Assembly (NCBI RefSeq): GCF_002938435.1
Contig: NZ_POQT01000008.1
Location: forward strand, 96,040-160,039
Length of the DNA: 64,000 nt
Direction of reading: 5' to 3'
From: Blastococcus saxobsidens
GTDB taxonomy: Bacteria; Actinomycetota; Actinomycetes; Mycobacteriales; Geodermatophilaceae
Under the pieces are notes generated by a model, which saw only the letters and a program-made list of their open reading frames with translations, did not search any database and had not been told where the DNA came from. Below are positions 28,412-36,024 of the stretch, in pieces. A program made the translations under genes and the position numbers. The stretch's first letter is position 1. Each line of letters begins with the position of its first letter.

Positions 28412-29125
28412 GTGCCCGACCTCACTGACAGCTCCGCCCCCGGCCCACCGCGGGCGGAGGCGTCCGGTCCGCCGTTCCCCGCCGACCACGTCGGCAGCCT
28501 GCCGCGCCGCGGCGCGGGGCCGGGAGCCTGGGAGCCGGTGACCGACGACCCGGCCGCCGCGAAGGCGACCCTGCGCGCGGGGTTCCTGGCGCGCCGGGTG
28601 GCCCGGCCGGAGAACGAGCGGGCGGCGGCCGCCGACGCGATCGCCGACGTGCTCGTCGCCCGGCTCACCGGGGTCCGCACGCTCGCGGCGTTCGTGCCCG
28701 ACCCCACCGAGCCCGGGCACGGCCGGATCCCCGCGGCGTTCGCCGGCCTCGGCGCGCGGGTGCTGCTCCCGGTCGTCCCGGCGCAGGGGCGGCAGCTGGA
28801 CTGGGCGGTCGACACCGGCCGGCACGAGCCCGGCCGCTTCGGCCTGATGGAGCCCGGAGGGCCCCGCCTCGACGCCACGGCGATCGGTGCCGCCGACGTC
28901 GTCGTCGTGCCGGCCCTGGTCGTCGACCGGGCCGGCATCCGGCTCGGCCGCGGGGGCGGCTACTACGACCGGGCGCTGGTGCACGCCCGCCCCGACGCGC
29001 TCCTGGTCACGCTCGCGTTCGACGACGAGGTCGTCGACGAACTGCCCGCGGAGGAGCACGATCGGCCCGTGGACGCCGTCGTCACGCCGTCCGGCTGGCT
29101 GGACCTCCCTGGACGGTCCCGGTGA
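28412..29125 (+). CDS. 5-formyltetrahydrofolate cyclo-ligase family protein
   Basis: 237 residues. The family signature LGRGGGYYDRAL is near residue 175; AAKATLRAGFLARR near residue 50 corresponds to the substrate/ATP Lys-Arg region. It converts 5-formyl-THF to 5,10-methenyl-THF using ATP. The GTG at 28412 was chosen because AGGAGG lies 5 bases upstream. The N-terminal 45 residues are an unusual Pro/Ala-rich extension. A folate enzyme here fits the THF demand of the LigM-like demethylase, though this enzyme also has a housekeeping role. Confidence 0.87.
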   Translation: MPDLTDSSAPGPPRAEASGPPFPADHVGSLPRRGAGPGAWEPVTDDPAAAKATLRAGFLARRVARPENERAAAADAIADVLVARLTGVRTLAAFVPDPTEPGHGRIPAAFAGLGARVLLPVVPAQGRQLDWAVDTGRHEPGRFGLMEPGGPRLDATAIGAADVVVVPALVVDRAGIRLGRGGGYYDRALVHARPDALLVTLAFDDEVVDELPAEEHDRPVDAVVTPSGWLDLPGRSR

Positions 29126-29218
29126 GCGCGCGCTCGCGGGCCGTCGCCGCGTCCCTCCGGGGCGCCCCCACCCGTGGCCTGCGGACGCAGGTTCCGATCC
29201 CTATCCGAGGAGAGAACG

Positions 29219-30682
29219 ATGGTGTCTCTGGATCAGCTACCGGAGATCAGGACCGAGCTGTTCATCGCCGGCGAGGTGCGCAGCACGGATGACCACCTGC
29301 AGGTGATCGACCCGTCCGACGGCCGGTCGGTCGTGGGTTATGCGGGCGCGGCCAGTGCCAAGCAGGCCGAGGAGGCCGTCGCCGCGGCGCACCGCGCCTT
29401 CCCGGCGTGGTCCGCCCGGACGCCGCAGGAGCGGGCGGAGATGATCGTCGCCGCGCTGGCCCCGCTCGAGGCCGACCGCGACGCGACGGCGGAGATCCTG
29501 ACCCGCGAGAACGGGAAGATCCGGATGGAGTCGTTCATCGACTCCATCGTCTTCGCCCACCGCTGCCAGCTCGCCGCCGGGCTGGCGGACCGGGTGGGGG
29601 AGACGGTCACGCTGCCGGCGCCGCCGTGGCGGACCGAGGTCTCCTACCTGCCGCTGGGTGTCGTGACGATCATCGTGCCGTTCAACTGGCCGATGGCGAT
29701 CCTGGGCGCGTCGCTGCCGTACGCCCTCGTGGCCGGGAACACCGTGGTGGTCAAGCCGCCGCCGACCACCCCGCTGGCCACGACCCGCACGGTGCAGAAG
29801 ATGGCCGAGCTGCTGCCGCCGGGCGTGCTCAACGTGGTGACCGGGCACGACGCCGAGATCGGCTCCGCGCTGATCCAGGACGACCGGGTGAAGAAGGTCT
29901 GCTTCACCGGCAGCCCCGGCGGCGGCAAGCGGATCATGGCCATGGCGTCGGAGTCGCTGACCCGGGTGGCCCTGGAGCTGGGCGGCAACGACCCGGCGAT
30001 CGTGCTGCCCGACGCCGACCTCGGCCCGGAGGCGCTGCAGAAGATGTTCGGGGGCACCTTCGACTCCACCGGCCAGATCTGCATGGCGACCAAGCGGCTC
30101 TACGTGCACCGCTCCCGGTACGAGGAGGTCGTGGAGGGGCTGTCGGGTCTGCTGTCGGCCACGCGCCTGGGCCACGGCCTGGACGAGGGCGTCACGATGG
30201 GCCCGCTGCACCAGAGCCGGCAGAAGGAGTACGTGCTGGAGCTGCTCGCGCAGGCGCGCGAGTCCGGCGCGGAGGTGCGCGAGTTCGGCGAGGCGGTGGA
30301 CGGCGCCGACATCTCGGTCGGCAACTTCCTCAGGCCGAGCCTGGTCCTCGACCCGTCCGACGACGCCCGCGTCGTCGGTGAGGAGCAGTTCGGGCCGACC
30401 CTGCCGATCCTGCCGTTCGACGACGTCGAGGACGCGGTCGCTCGCGCCAACGACACCTGGTCGGGCCTGTGCTCCTCGGTGTGGACGGCGGACATGGACC
30501 GGGCGGCGGACATCGGCAAGCGGCTGCGCACCGGCTACACCTTCGTCAACTGCCACGGTGCGGCGTTCCTCGACGAGCGGGCGCCCTTCGGCGGCTTCAA
30601 CCACAGCGGCTTCGGTCGCGAGATGGGCATCGAGGGTCTCCGGGAGTTCATGGACACCCACTCGGTCGGCTTCCCGGCCTGA
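29219..30682 (+). CDS. aldehyde dehydrogenase (NAD(P)+), benzaldehyde/vanillin-type candidate
   Basis: 487 residues of the ALDH superfamily. The general-base Glu lies in VALELGGNDPA, the catalytic Cys in TGQICMATKR, and the conserved Asn in VPFNWPMAI. C-terminal GGFNHSGFGREMG is typical. The ATG follows GAGGAGAGAACG. It is monocistronic, bounded by a strong terminator. In an aromatic catabolism region it could oxidise benzaldehyde or vanillin made by the decarboxylase at 3895-5583; substrate specificity is not readable. Confidence 0.9.
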   Translation: MVSLDQLPEIRTELFIAGEVRSTDDHLQVIDPSDGRSVVGYAGAASAKQAEEAVAAAHRAFPAWSARTPQERAEMIVAALAPLEADRDATAEILTRENGKIRMESFIDSIVFAHRCQLAAGLADRVGETVTLPAPPWRTEVSYLPLGVVTIIVPFNWPMAILGASLPYALVAGNTVVVKPPPTTPLATTRTVQKMAELLPPGVLNVVTGHDAEIGSALIQDDRVKKVCFTGSPGGGKRIMAMASESLTRVALELGGNDPAIVLPDADLGPEALQKMFGGTFDSTGQICMATKRLYVHRSRYEEVVEGLSGLLSATRLGHGLDEGVTMGPLHQSRQKEYVLELLAQARESGAEVREFGEAVDGADISVGNFLRPSLVLDPSDDARVVGEEQFGPTLPILPFDDVEDAVARANDTWSGLCSSVWTADMDRAADIGKRLRTGYTFVNCHGAAFLDERAPFGGFNHSGFGREMGIEGLREFMDTHSVGFPA

Positions 30683-30691
30683 CCGGATCCC

Positions 30692-30730
30692 CCGTGGGGG
30701 TCCGCACCGTCGCGGTGCGGGCCCCCACGG
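30692..30730 (+). terminator. terminator after the aldehyde dehydrogenase gene
   Basis: An 18-base stem with one G-T wobble: 30692-30709 pairs with 30713-30730 (CCGTGGGGG and CCGCACCG against CGGTGCGG and CCCCCACGG) and a 3-base loop. Confidence 0.85.
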
Positions 30731-30926
30731 GCACGTCGAGGCCCGGATGGTCCCGGGGGTGCGGCGACGGGCGTCCGGGCGGAGTCATCCGTCGTACGCC
30801 GCGCGCGACGGGGGAGGGCCGCCGGGGACGTCATCCGCGGGATCCACCGCGCGCACCGGTCGCCCTAGCGTCGCAGTCCAGCCCGGCTGCTCGGAGCCGG
30901 CCCGGCGGACGAGGAGGAGCGGACGG

Positions 30927-31805
30927 ATGCTGATGAAGGCCACCGCCCGGCCGTCCGTCGTCCGGACGCCGGCGATCGTCCGCCCGCCGGACGGGCGGTG
31001 CGTCGTCGTCGGCATCCTCAACGTCACCCCCGACTCGTTCTCCGACGGCGGGCTCTGGTCCTCGCCCGCGGCGGCCGTCGAGCACGGCCTGGCCCTCGCG
31101 GCGGCCGGGGCCGACTACGTCGACGTCGGCGGCGAGTCGACCCGTCCCGGCGCCTGCCGGGTGGACGCGGCGGAGGAGCTCCGGCGGGTGCGGCCGGTCG
31201 TCGCCGAGCTGGCGGCGGCCGGCATCGCGGTCAGCGTGGACACCATGCGCGCATCGGTCGCCGAGGCAGCCGTCGACGCCGGTGCCGTGCTGGTCAATGA
31301 CGTCAGCGGTGGGCTGGCGGACCCGGCGATGGCCGACGTCGTCGCAGCCACAGGGGTGCCCTGGGTGCTGACGCACTGGCGGGGCCCGAGCCGGCAGATG
31401 TACGCCGGTGCGGAGTACCGCGACGTCGTGGCCCAGGTGCGCGAGGAGCTGCTGGCCCGGGTCGACGCGGCGCTGGCCGCGGGGGTCGACCCGCAGCGGC
31501 TGGTCCTCGACCCGGGGCTGGGTTTCGCCAAGCTGCCCGAGCACGACCTCGCGCTGCTGGCCCGCCTGGAGGAGTTGACCGCGCTGGGGTTCCCGCTGCT
31601 CGTCGGCGCCTCCCGCAAGCGCTTCCTCGGCGCGGTCCTGGCCGACGCCGACGGCGAGCCCCGGCCGGCGGACCGGCGGGACGCCGCCACGGGAGCGACG
31701 ACGGTGGTCTCGGCGCGGGCCGGCGCGTGGGGCGTGCGCGTGCACGACGCCGCCGCCAGCGCCGACGCGGTGCGCCTGCTCGCCGCGCTCCCGCCGCACG
31801 CCTGA
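30927..31805 (+). CDS. folP: dihydropteroate synthase (FolP family)
   Basis: 292 residues of the TIM-barrel pterin-binding family. Signatures: GILNVTPDSFSDGG near the N-terminus, DVGGESTRPGA, VNDVSGG, LDPGLGFAKLPEHDLALL and GASRKRFLG. It joins pterin diphosphate and p-aminobenzoate in folate synthesis. It stands alone rather than in a folB/folK/folE cluster, which suggests an additional copy. The ATG at 30927 follows GAGGAGGAGCGGACGG; an ATG two codons later is possible. Confidence 0.9.
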   Translation: MLMKATARPSVVRTPAIVRPPDGRCVVVGILNVTPDSFSDGGLWSSPAAAVEHGLALAAAGADYVDVGGESTRPGACRVDAAEELRRVRPVVAELAAAGIAVSVDTMRASVAEAAVDAGAVLVNDVSGGLADPAMADVVAATGVPWVLTHWRGPSRQMYAGAEYRDVVAQVREELLARVDAALAAGVDPQRLVLDPGLGFAKLPEHDLALLARLEELTALGFPLLVGASRKRFLGAVLADADGEPRPADRRDAATGATTVVSARAGAWGVRVHDAAASADAVRLLAALPPHA

Positions 31806-31824
31806 CCCGGCCGCTCGCGGTGCC

Positions 31825-31864
31825 GGGTCGTCGCCGTGCCGACCTCCCGGCACGGCGACGACCC
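31825..31864. terminator. bidirectional terminator between folP and the formamidase gene
   Basis: A perfect 16-base stem, GGGTCGTCGCCGTGCC (31825-31840) against GGCACGGCGACGACCC (31849-31864), with an 8-base loop, between convergent genes. Confidence 0.85.
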
Positions 31865-31871
31865 GTGCGCC

Positions 31872-32897
31872 TCAGCGCTGGGCCAGGTAGGCCGCTCCGG
31901 TCTGCCGCAGCCGGTCGTGCACGCCGTCGGCGACGCGGACACCCTCGGTGCCCAGGTACCGCTTGGCCAGCTTGGCGACCATCGTGTAGTTCGTGTCCAC
32001 GACGTTGCCGGCCGGCGCGAGACCCGCCTGGCTCACCAGCTGGTAGGCGTCTAGCGTGTCCCACCCGGTGAGCTCGGCGGCCCAGGTGACCAGGTCGTGC
32101 TGGCTCACCCGGTAGGCGTCCTCCAGCGGCCGGGCCGAGCCGGTCGACATGAGGAAGTCGTCGGTCTCCAGCCGCGGCCACGGGGTGCCCGCGCCCTTGA
32201 TCAGGTCGACGACGACGACCGTGCGCATGGCCGCCTCGACGGCTGTGCCGCACACCTCGCCCTCGCCCTGCCGGCAGTGCCCGTCCCCGATGGCCAGCTG
32301 GGCACCGGGCACGTTGACGCCGAAGTACGCCGTCGTCCCGGCGCGCAGCTCCGGGGTGTCCATGTTCCCGCCGTGCGCCCCCGGCGTGATGGTGGCGAAG
32401 ACCTCGCCGCCGGCGGGCGCCACGCCCACAGTGCCGTGCATGGGGTCGAGCGGGAGTTCCACCTCCGGGCCGCCGCGGCGCGGCCGGAACAGGCAGGTGC
32501 CCCGCTCCCGGTCCACCTCGTAGACCCACACGACCTCCTCCAGGGGGTCGTGCAGCATGGCCGTGCTGTGCGTGGCGGTGAGCGCCCCGAAGTGCGGGAA
32601 CGTGGTGGACACCGCCCAGTCGCGGGCCGGTGCGATCTCCACGAAGTGCACGGCGAGCGTGTCGCCGGGCTCCGCGCCCTCCACGTGGATCGGGCCGGTG
32701 ACCGGGTTGAGCTGCGAGAAGTCGCAGACCTGGCTGGGCAGGTCGCCGGTGCCGGTCACCCGGCCGCCGAAGCAGTCCTCGGTGGTGAGCTCGACGACGG
32801 TGCCCGGCCGCACCCGCAGCAGTGGCTCCGGCGCTCCGCCGAAGGTGTAGCGGTACTGGCCCGGTCCGGGGTCGAGCGGGACGACCTCGAGGGTCAC
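31872..32897 (-). CDS. acetamidase/formamidase family protein
   Basis: 341 residues of the FmdA_AmdA family. Family marks include GPIHVEGAEPGDTLAVHF, MHGTVGVAP, GAHGGNMD and IGDGHCRQGEGEVCGTAVE. These enzymes hydrolyse formamide or short aliphatic amides to ammonia and the acid. The GTG start follows GGAGGAGAACCT and overlaps the stop of the permease gene (GTGA). Neighbours (APC permease, AmiC-like receptor, MarR) point to an amide or amine utilisation unit. Confidence 0.9.
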   Translation of the reverse strand: MTLEVVPLDPGPGQYRYTFGGAPEPLLRVRPGTVVELTTEDCFGGRVTGTGDLPSQVCDFSQLNPVTGPIHVEGAEPGDTLAVHFVEIAPARDWAVSTTFPHFGALTATHSTAMLHDPLEEVVWVYEVDRERGTCLFRPRRGGPEVELPLDPMHGTVGVAPAGGEVFATITPGAHGGNMDTPELRAGTTAYFGVNVPGAQLAIGDGHCRQGEGEVCGTAVEAAMRTVVVVDLIKGAGTPWPRLETDDFLMSTGSARPLEDAYRVSQHDLVTWAAELTGWDTLDAYQLVSQAGLAPAGNVVDTNYTMVAKLAKRYLGTEGVRVADGVHDRLRQTGAAYLAQR

Positions 32898-34324
32898 AGG
32901 TTCTCCTCCGTCTTCAGCTCGGGCTTGCGGCCGGTGGCCAGCAGGAAGACCAGCAGCGCGACACCGATCGCGAACCACACGAAGCCGAGCTCCTGCGCGG
33001 CCACCTGCGCGTTGTAGACGACGTAGGCCAGGATCGCGAACCCGACGACCGGCACCACCAGGTGCAGCCACCAGTTCCGGCTGCCGAGCCGGCCGACGTA
33101 GTGGACGACCACCGAGACGTGCAGCAGCAGGAAGGCCGACAGGGCGCCGAAGTTGACCAGGGTCGACAGCAGCGTGATCCCGTCGTCGCGGGTGCTCATG
33201 TAGATGCCCAGCACCAGCGAGATGGCGGCGACCAGGAACGTGGCGTTCACCGGCACGCGGCGGACCGGGTGCACCGTGGCCAGGAAGCCCGGCAGCTGGC
33301 GGTCACGGGCCATCGCGAACAGCAGCCGGGAGGTGGCGGCCTGGGCGACCAGCGAGTTGGCGAAGCCCCAGGCGATGGCGGTGGCCACGGCGGTGAGCGT
33401 GGCCAGCCACGCGCCACCGGCGACCCCGGCGGCGTCGTAGAAGGCGGTGCCGGCGGCGTCGCCCTCGGCGATCAGCGTGTCCGGGTCGGGCACGAGCAGC
33501 GCGGCGACCCAGGTCTGTACGACGAACAGCGTCCCGGCGAGCACGAGCGCGCCGATCATCGCCTTGCCGAGCGAGCGCGCCGACTCCCGGTTCTCCTCGG
33601 CCAGCGTGGAGATCGCGTCGAAGCCCAGGAAGCTCAGCACGGCGATGGAGACCGCGCCGAACACCAGCTCCAGGGAGAACGTGTCGGAGTTGTAGATCGG
33701 GGTGAGGTCCCAGCCGCGGCCCTCGCCGGAGGACAGCGCGATGACGCCCACGACCAGGAAGACCGCCAGCACGACCAGCTCGGCGACCAGCACGACCTTG
33801 TTCACGCGGGCGGTGAACTCGATGCCGAAGTAGTTGACCACCGTGTTCAGCACGACGAACGCGACGACCCAGATCCAGACGGGGACGCCCGGCACGATCG
33901 AGTTCATGGCGAAACCGGAGATCAGGTACAGCAGGCCGGGGATCAGCAGGTAGTCCAGCAGGACCATCCACCCGGCGATGAAGCCCACCGGCCGCGCGAT
34001 GCCGCGGCCGGCGTAGGTGTAGACCGATCCGGCCATCGGGAACGCGCGCGACATCTGGGAGTAGGACGCGGCGGTGAACGCCATGGCCAGCCCGCCGACC
34101 ACGTAGGCCAGCGCGACCATGCCCCCGGAGGCCTGGAAGACGCCGCCGAAGATGCCGAACGGCGCGATGGGGACCATGAAGACCAGGCCGTAGACCAGCA
34201 GGTCGGTGAAGCTCAGCGAACGCTTGAGCTCCTGCTCGTAGCCGAAGGACTCCACGCCCTGCTCGCTCGCGGCAGGGGTCACGCCGCCGAGGGTGGGACC
34301 GGGGGTGGTGCGGGGTTCGCTCAT
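32894..34324 (-). CDS. APC-family amino acid/amine permease
   Basis: 476 residues with about 12 membrane helices. The N-terminal helix-1 region TDLLVYGLVFMVPIAPFGIFGG and SYSQMSRAFPMAGSVYTYAGRG are APC-superfamily features. It is translationally coupled to the formamidase gene, so its substrate may be an amide, amine or amino acid. The ATG at 34324 has a GGAGGAG rather far upstream. An APC permease rather than an FmdC-type channel next to a formamidase is unusual. Confidence 0.9.
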   Translation of the reverse strand: MSEPRTTPGPTLGGVTPAASEQGVESFGYEQELKRSLSFTDLLVYGLVFMVPIAPFGIFGGVFQASGGMVALAYVVGGLAMAFTAASYSQMSRAFPMAGSVYTYAGRGIARPVGFIAGWMVLLDYLLIPGLLYLISGFAMNSIVPGVPVWIWVVAFVVLNTVVNYFGIEFTARVNKVVLVAELVVLAVFLVVGVIALSSGEGRGWDLTPIYNSDTFSLELVFGAVSIAVLSFLGFDAISTLAEENRESARSLGKAMIGALVLAGTLFVVQTWVAALLVPDPDTLIAEGDAAGTAFYDAAGVAGGAWLATLTAVATAIAWGFANSLVAQAATSRLLFAMARDRQLPGFLATVHPVRRVPVNATFLVAAISLVLGIYMSTRDDGITLLSTLVNFGALSAFLLLHVSVVVHYVGRLGSRNWWLHLVVPVVGFAILAYVVYNAQVAAQELGFVWFAIGVALLVFLLATGRKPELKTEENL

Positions 34325-34409
34325 GGGCGGTCTGCTCCGTCTCTCCTCCCGGCCTGTGCCGGGGCGCGAGCAGAGTAGGACGCTTTCCTTCCATCTGGAA
34401 GTAACCGTC

Positions 34410-35453
34410 TCAAGCGGTGAGAAGACCGGGGATCTCGCGCAGTGCCAGACCCTCGGCGCGGGCCAGCCGGGCAGCGGGTGTGCGGCGGGCCGCCCGGCGC
34501 GTGCCGCCGGGGGAGACGGCCAGCCGGACGCCGTCGTAGAGCCCGCGGGCGTAGGCGCACACGACCGGCGCGTCGGGCCCGGAGCGGGAGGCGTGCCGCT
34601 CCTCGAGCGCGAGCTGCGCCTCGTCGGGCCCGCTGCCGCCGGAGGCGAAGGACGGCATGCAGGCGTAGAGCTCGCCGGTGCCGTCGCCGCCCACGGCGTA
34701 GAGGCCGTTCTCCTCCAGCGCACCCGACAGCCGCACCACCCGCCGGTCGAGCCCGGCGCGGACGAACTCGCGGTTGAACGTGACCAGGTCACGGCCCACC
34801 ATGCTCAGCAGCACCCCGTCGGCGCGGGTGCGCCGCACCAGGTCCAGCAGCGGGCCCATGTCCGTCGGGCCGAACGGCACGAGCGCCTCGCCGACCACCT
34901 CGGCGCCGGTGCCGGCCAGCGCCCGGTGCGCGGCGCGGTGCACGGCGCGCGGCCAGACGTAGTCGGTACCCAGGAGCACCCAGCGACGGGCGCGGCGGTG
35001 GCGGACCAGCCAGGCCAGCGCGGCGGCGTGCTGGTTCGCCGGGGAGACCCCGGTGCGCACCACCCCGGTCCGGTGGCGGCCGCCCTCGTGCGGCGGGGTG
35101 AACACGTAGCGCGCCCCGGGCGGCAGCACCCGCTCAAGCGCCCGGTGGACGTCGCTGGTGTGGAACCCGACCAGGACGTCGAACGCGCCCGCCTCGAACA
35201 GGGCCGCAGCCTCGGCCGCCACGACGGCCGGCGCGCGGCCGGAGTCGACCGCGACCAGCCGCAGCTCGCGACCGTCCACGCCACCCGTGGCGTTCACCTC
35301 GTCGACGGCCAGCCCGGCCAGGTCGAGCGCCGAGGGCGCGGTCAGCGCCAGCGGCCCCGACAGCGGCACCGCCAGGCCGACGTGCAGCACCCCGGACTCC
35401 GGACCCGTGAGCAGGAGGTCCCACGGGTCCAGCGGACGGAGGGAGCCGGGCAC
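34410..35453 (-). CDS. AmiC-like amide-binding protein without export signal
   Basis: 347 residues of the periplasmic-binding-protein fold, related to AmiC and urea/amide receptors (VGLAVPLSGPLALTAPS, LVGFHTSDVHRALERVLPPG, WVLLGTDYVWPR, GALEENGLYAVGGDGTGELY). The N-terminus MPGSLRPLDPWDLLLTG has no signal peptide or lipobox, so the protein should stay in the cytoplasm. AmiC works that way as an amide sensor controlling AmiR. No ribosome binding site precedes the GTG; a -10 (CATACT) lies at the spacing expected for a leaderless start. Confidence 0.8.
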   Translation of the reverse strand: MPGSLRPLDPWDLLLTGPESGVLHVGLAVPLSGPLALTAPSALDLAGLAVDEVNATGGVDGRELRLVAVDSGRAPAVVAAEAAALFEAGAFDVLVGFHTSDVHRALERVLPPGARYVFTPPHEGGRHRTGVVRTGVSPANQHAAALAWLVRHRRARRWVLLGTDYVWPRAVHRAAHRALAGTGAEVVGEALVPFGPTDMGPLLDLVRRTRADGVLLSMVGRDLVTFNREFVRAGLDRRVVRLSGALEENGLYAVGGDGTGELYACMPSFASGGSGPDEAQLALEERHASRSGPDAPVVCAYARGLYDGVRLAVSPGGTRRAARRTPAARLARAEGLALREIPGLLTA

Positions 35454-35460
35454 ACCGAGA

Positions 35461-35468
35461 AGTATGGT
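35461..35468. promoter_or_regulatory. overlapping divergent -10 elements with leaderless starts
   Basis: AGTATGGT contains TATGGT on the plus strand (35463-35468), exactly 7 bases before the ATG of the MarR gene, and CATACT on the minus strand (35466-35461), 7-8 bases before the GTG of the AmiC-like gene. The 21-base gap between the two starts leaves no room for ribosome binding sites, so both messages are probably leaderless and the promoters mutually exclusive. Confidence 0.5.
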
Positions 35469-35474
35469 GCCCCC

Positions 35475-35930
35475 ATGGTCCCGGGAGCTCGCGGTGGCGT
35501 CGGGGCGCGCGAGGAGCGCGTCACCGACGACCTGGTCGAGCTGCTGACGGTCACCCAGCGCCGGGTCGCCGGTGGTGTCGCCGCGGCACTGGCCGAGGAC
35601 GGCACCACGCTGGACGGCTACCGGTTGCTGCGGGCGCTGGCCGGAGGGGGCCGCACGATGGGGCAGCTGGTGGCGGTCCTGCACCTGCCGGCCCCCACCT
35701 GCACGCGGCTGGTCGACGCCGCCGTCGACCAGGCGCTGGCCTACCGGCTGCCGCACGCCGAGGACGGTCGCAAGGTCGTCGTCCACCTGTCGGACCCGGG
35801 CCGCTCCCGGCTGCACCGCTGGGAGGCGCTGGTCGCGGCGCACGAGGCGTCGCTGGCCGCGGCGCTCGGTCCCGACCGCGTGGCGGCGCTGCGCCAGGCG
35901 CTGACCGAGCTGGCCGGCCCCGGGGACTGA
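35475..35930 (+). CDS. MarR-family transcriptional regulator
   Basis: 151 residues of the winged-helix MarR fold (LTVTQRRVAGGVAAALAEDG at the first helices, LLRALAGGGRTMGQLVAVLHLPAPTCTRLVDAAVDQ as helix-turn-helix, RLPHAEDGRKVVVHLSDPG as wing). It is divergent from the AmiC-like gene with a 21-base gap and probably controls both promoters. The ligand could be an amide or amine. Confidence 0.85.
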   Translation: MVPGARGGVGAREERVTDDLVELLTVTQRRVAGGVAAALAEDGTTLDGYRLLRALAGGGRTMGQLVAVLHLPAPTCTRLVDAAVDQALAYRLPHAEDGRKVVVHLSDPGRSRLHRWEALVAAHEASLAAALGPDRVAALRQALTELAGPGD

Positions 35931-36024
35931 GGCCGCCGGCTCGCGGGCGACCACGGCCCCGCCGGGTGCCCGCGGGTCCGCAGCCTCGTGCGAGGGTGCC
36001 CCGAGACGCGATGGAGGAGGTGGC

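Noticed and set aside
35931..36024. Cobalamin riboswitch before the BluB-CobT gene
   Set aside because: The gap is only 94 bases and shows no B12 box; too short for the riboswitch.
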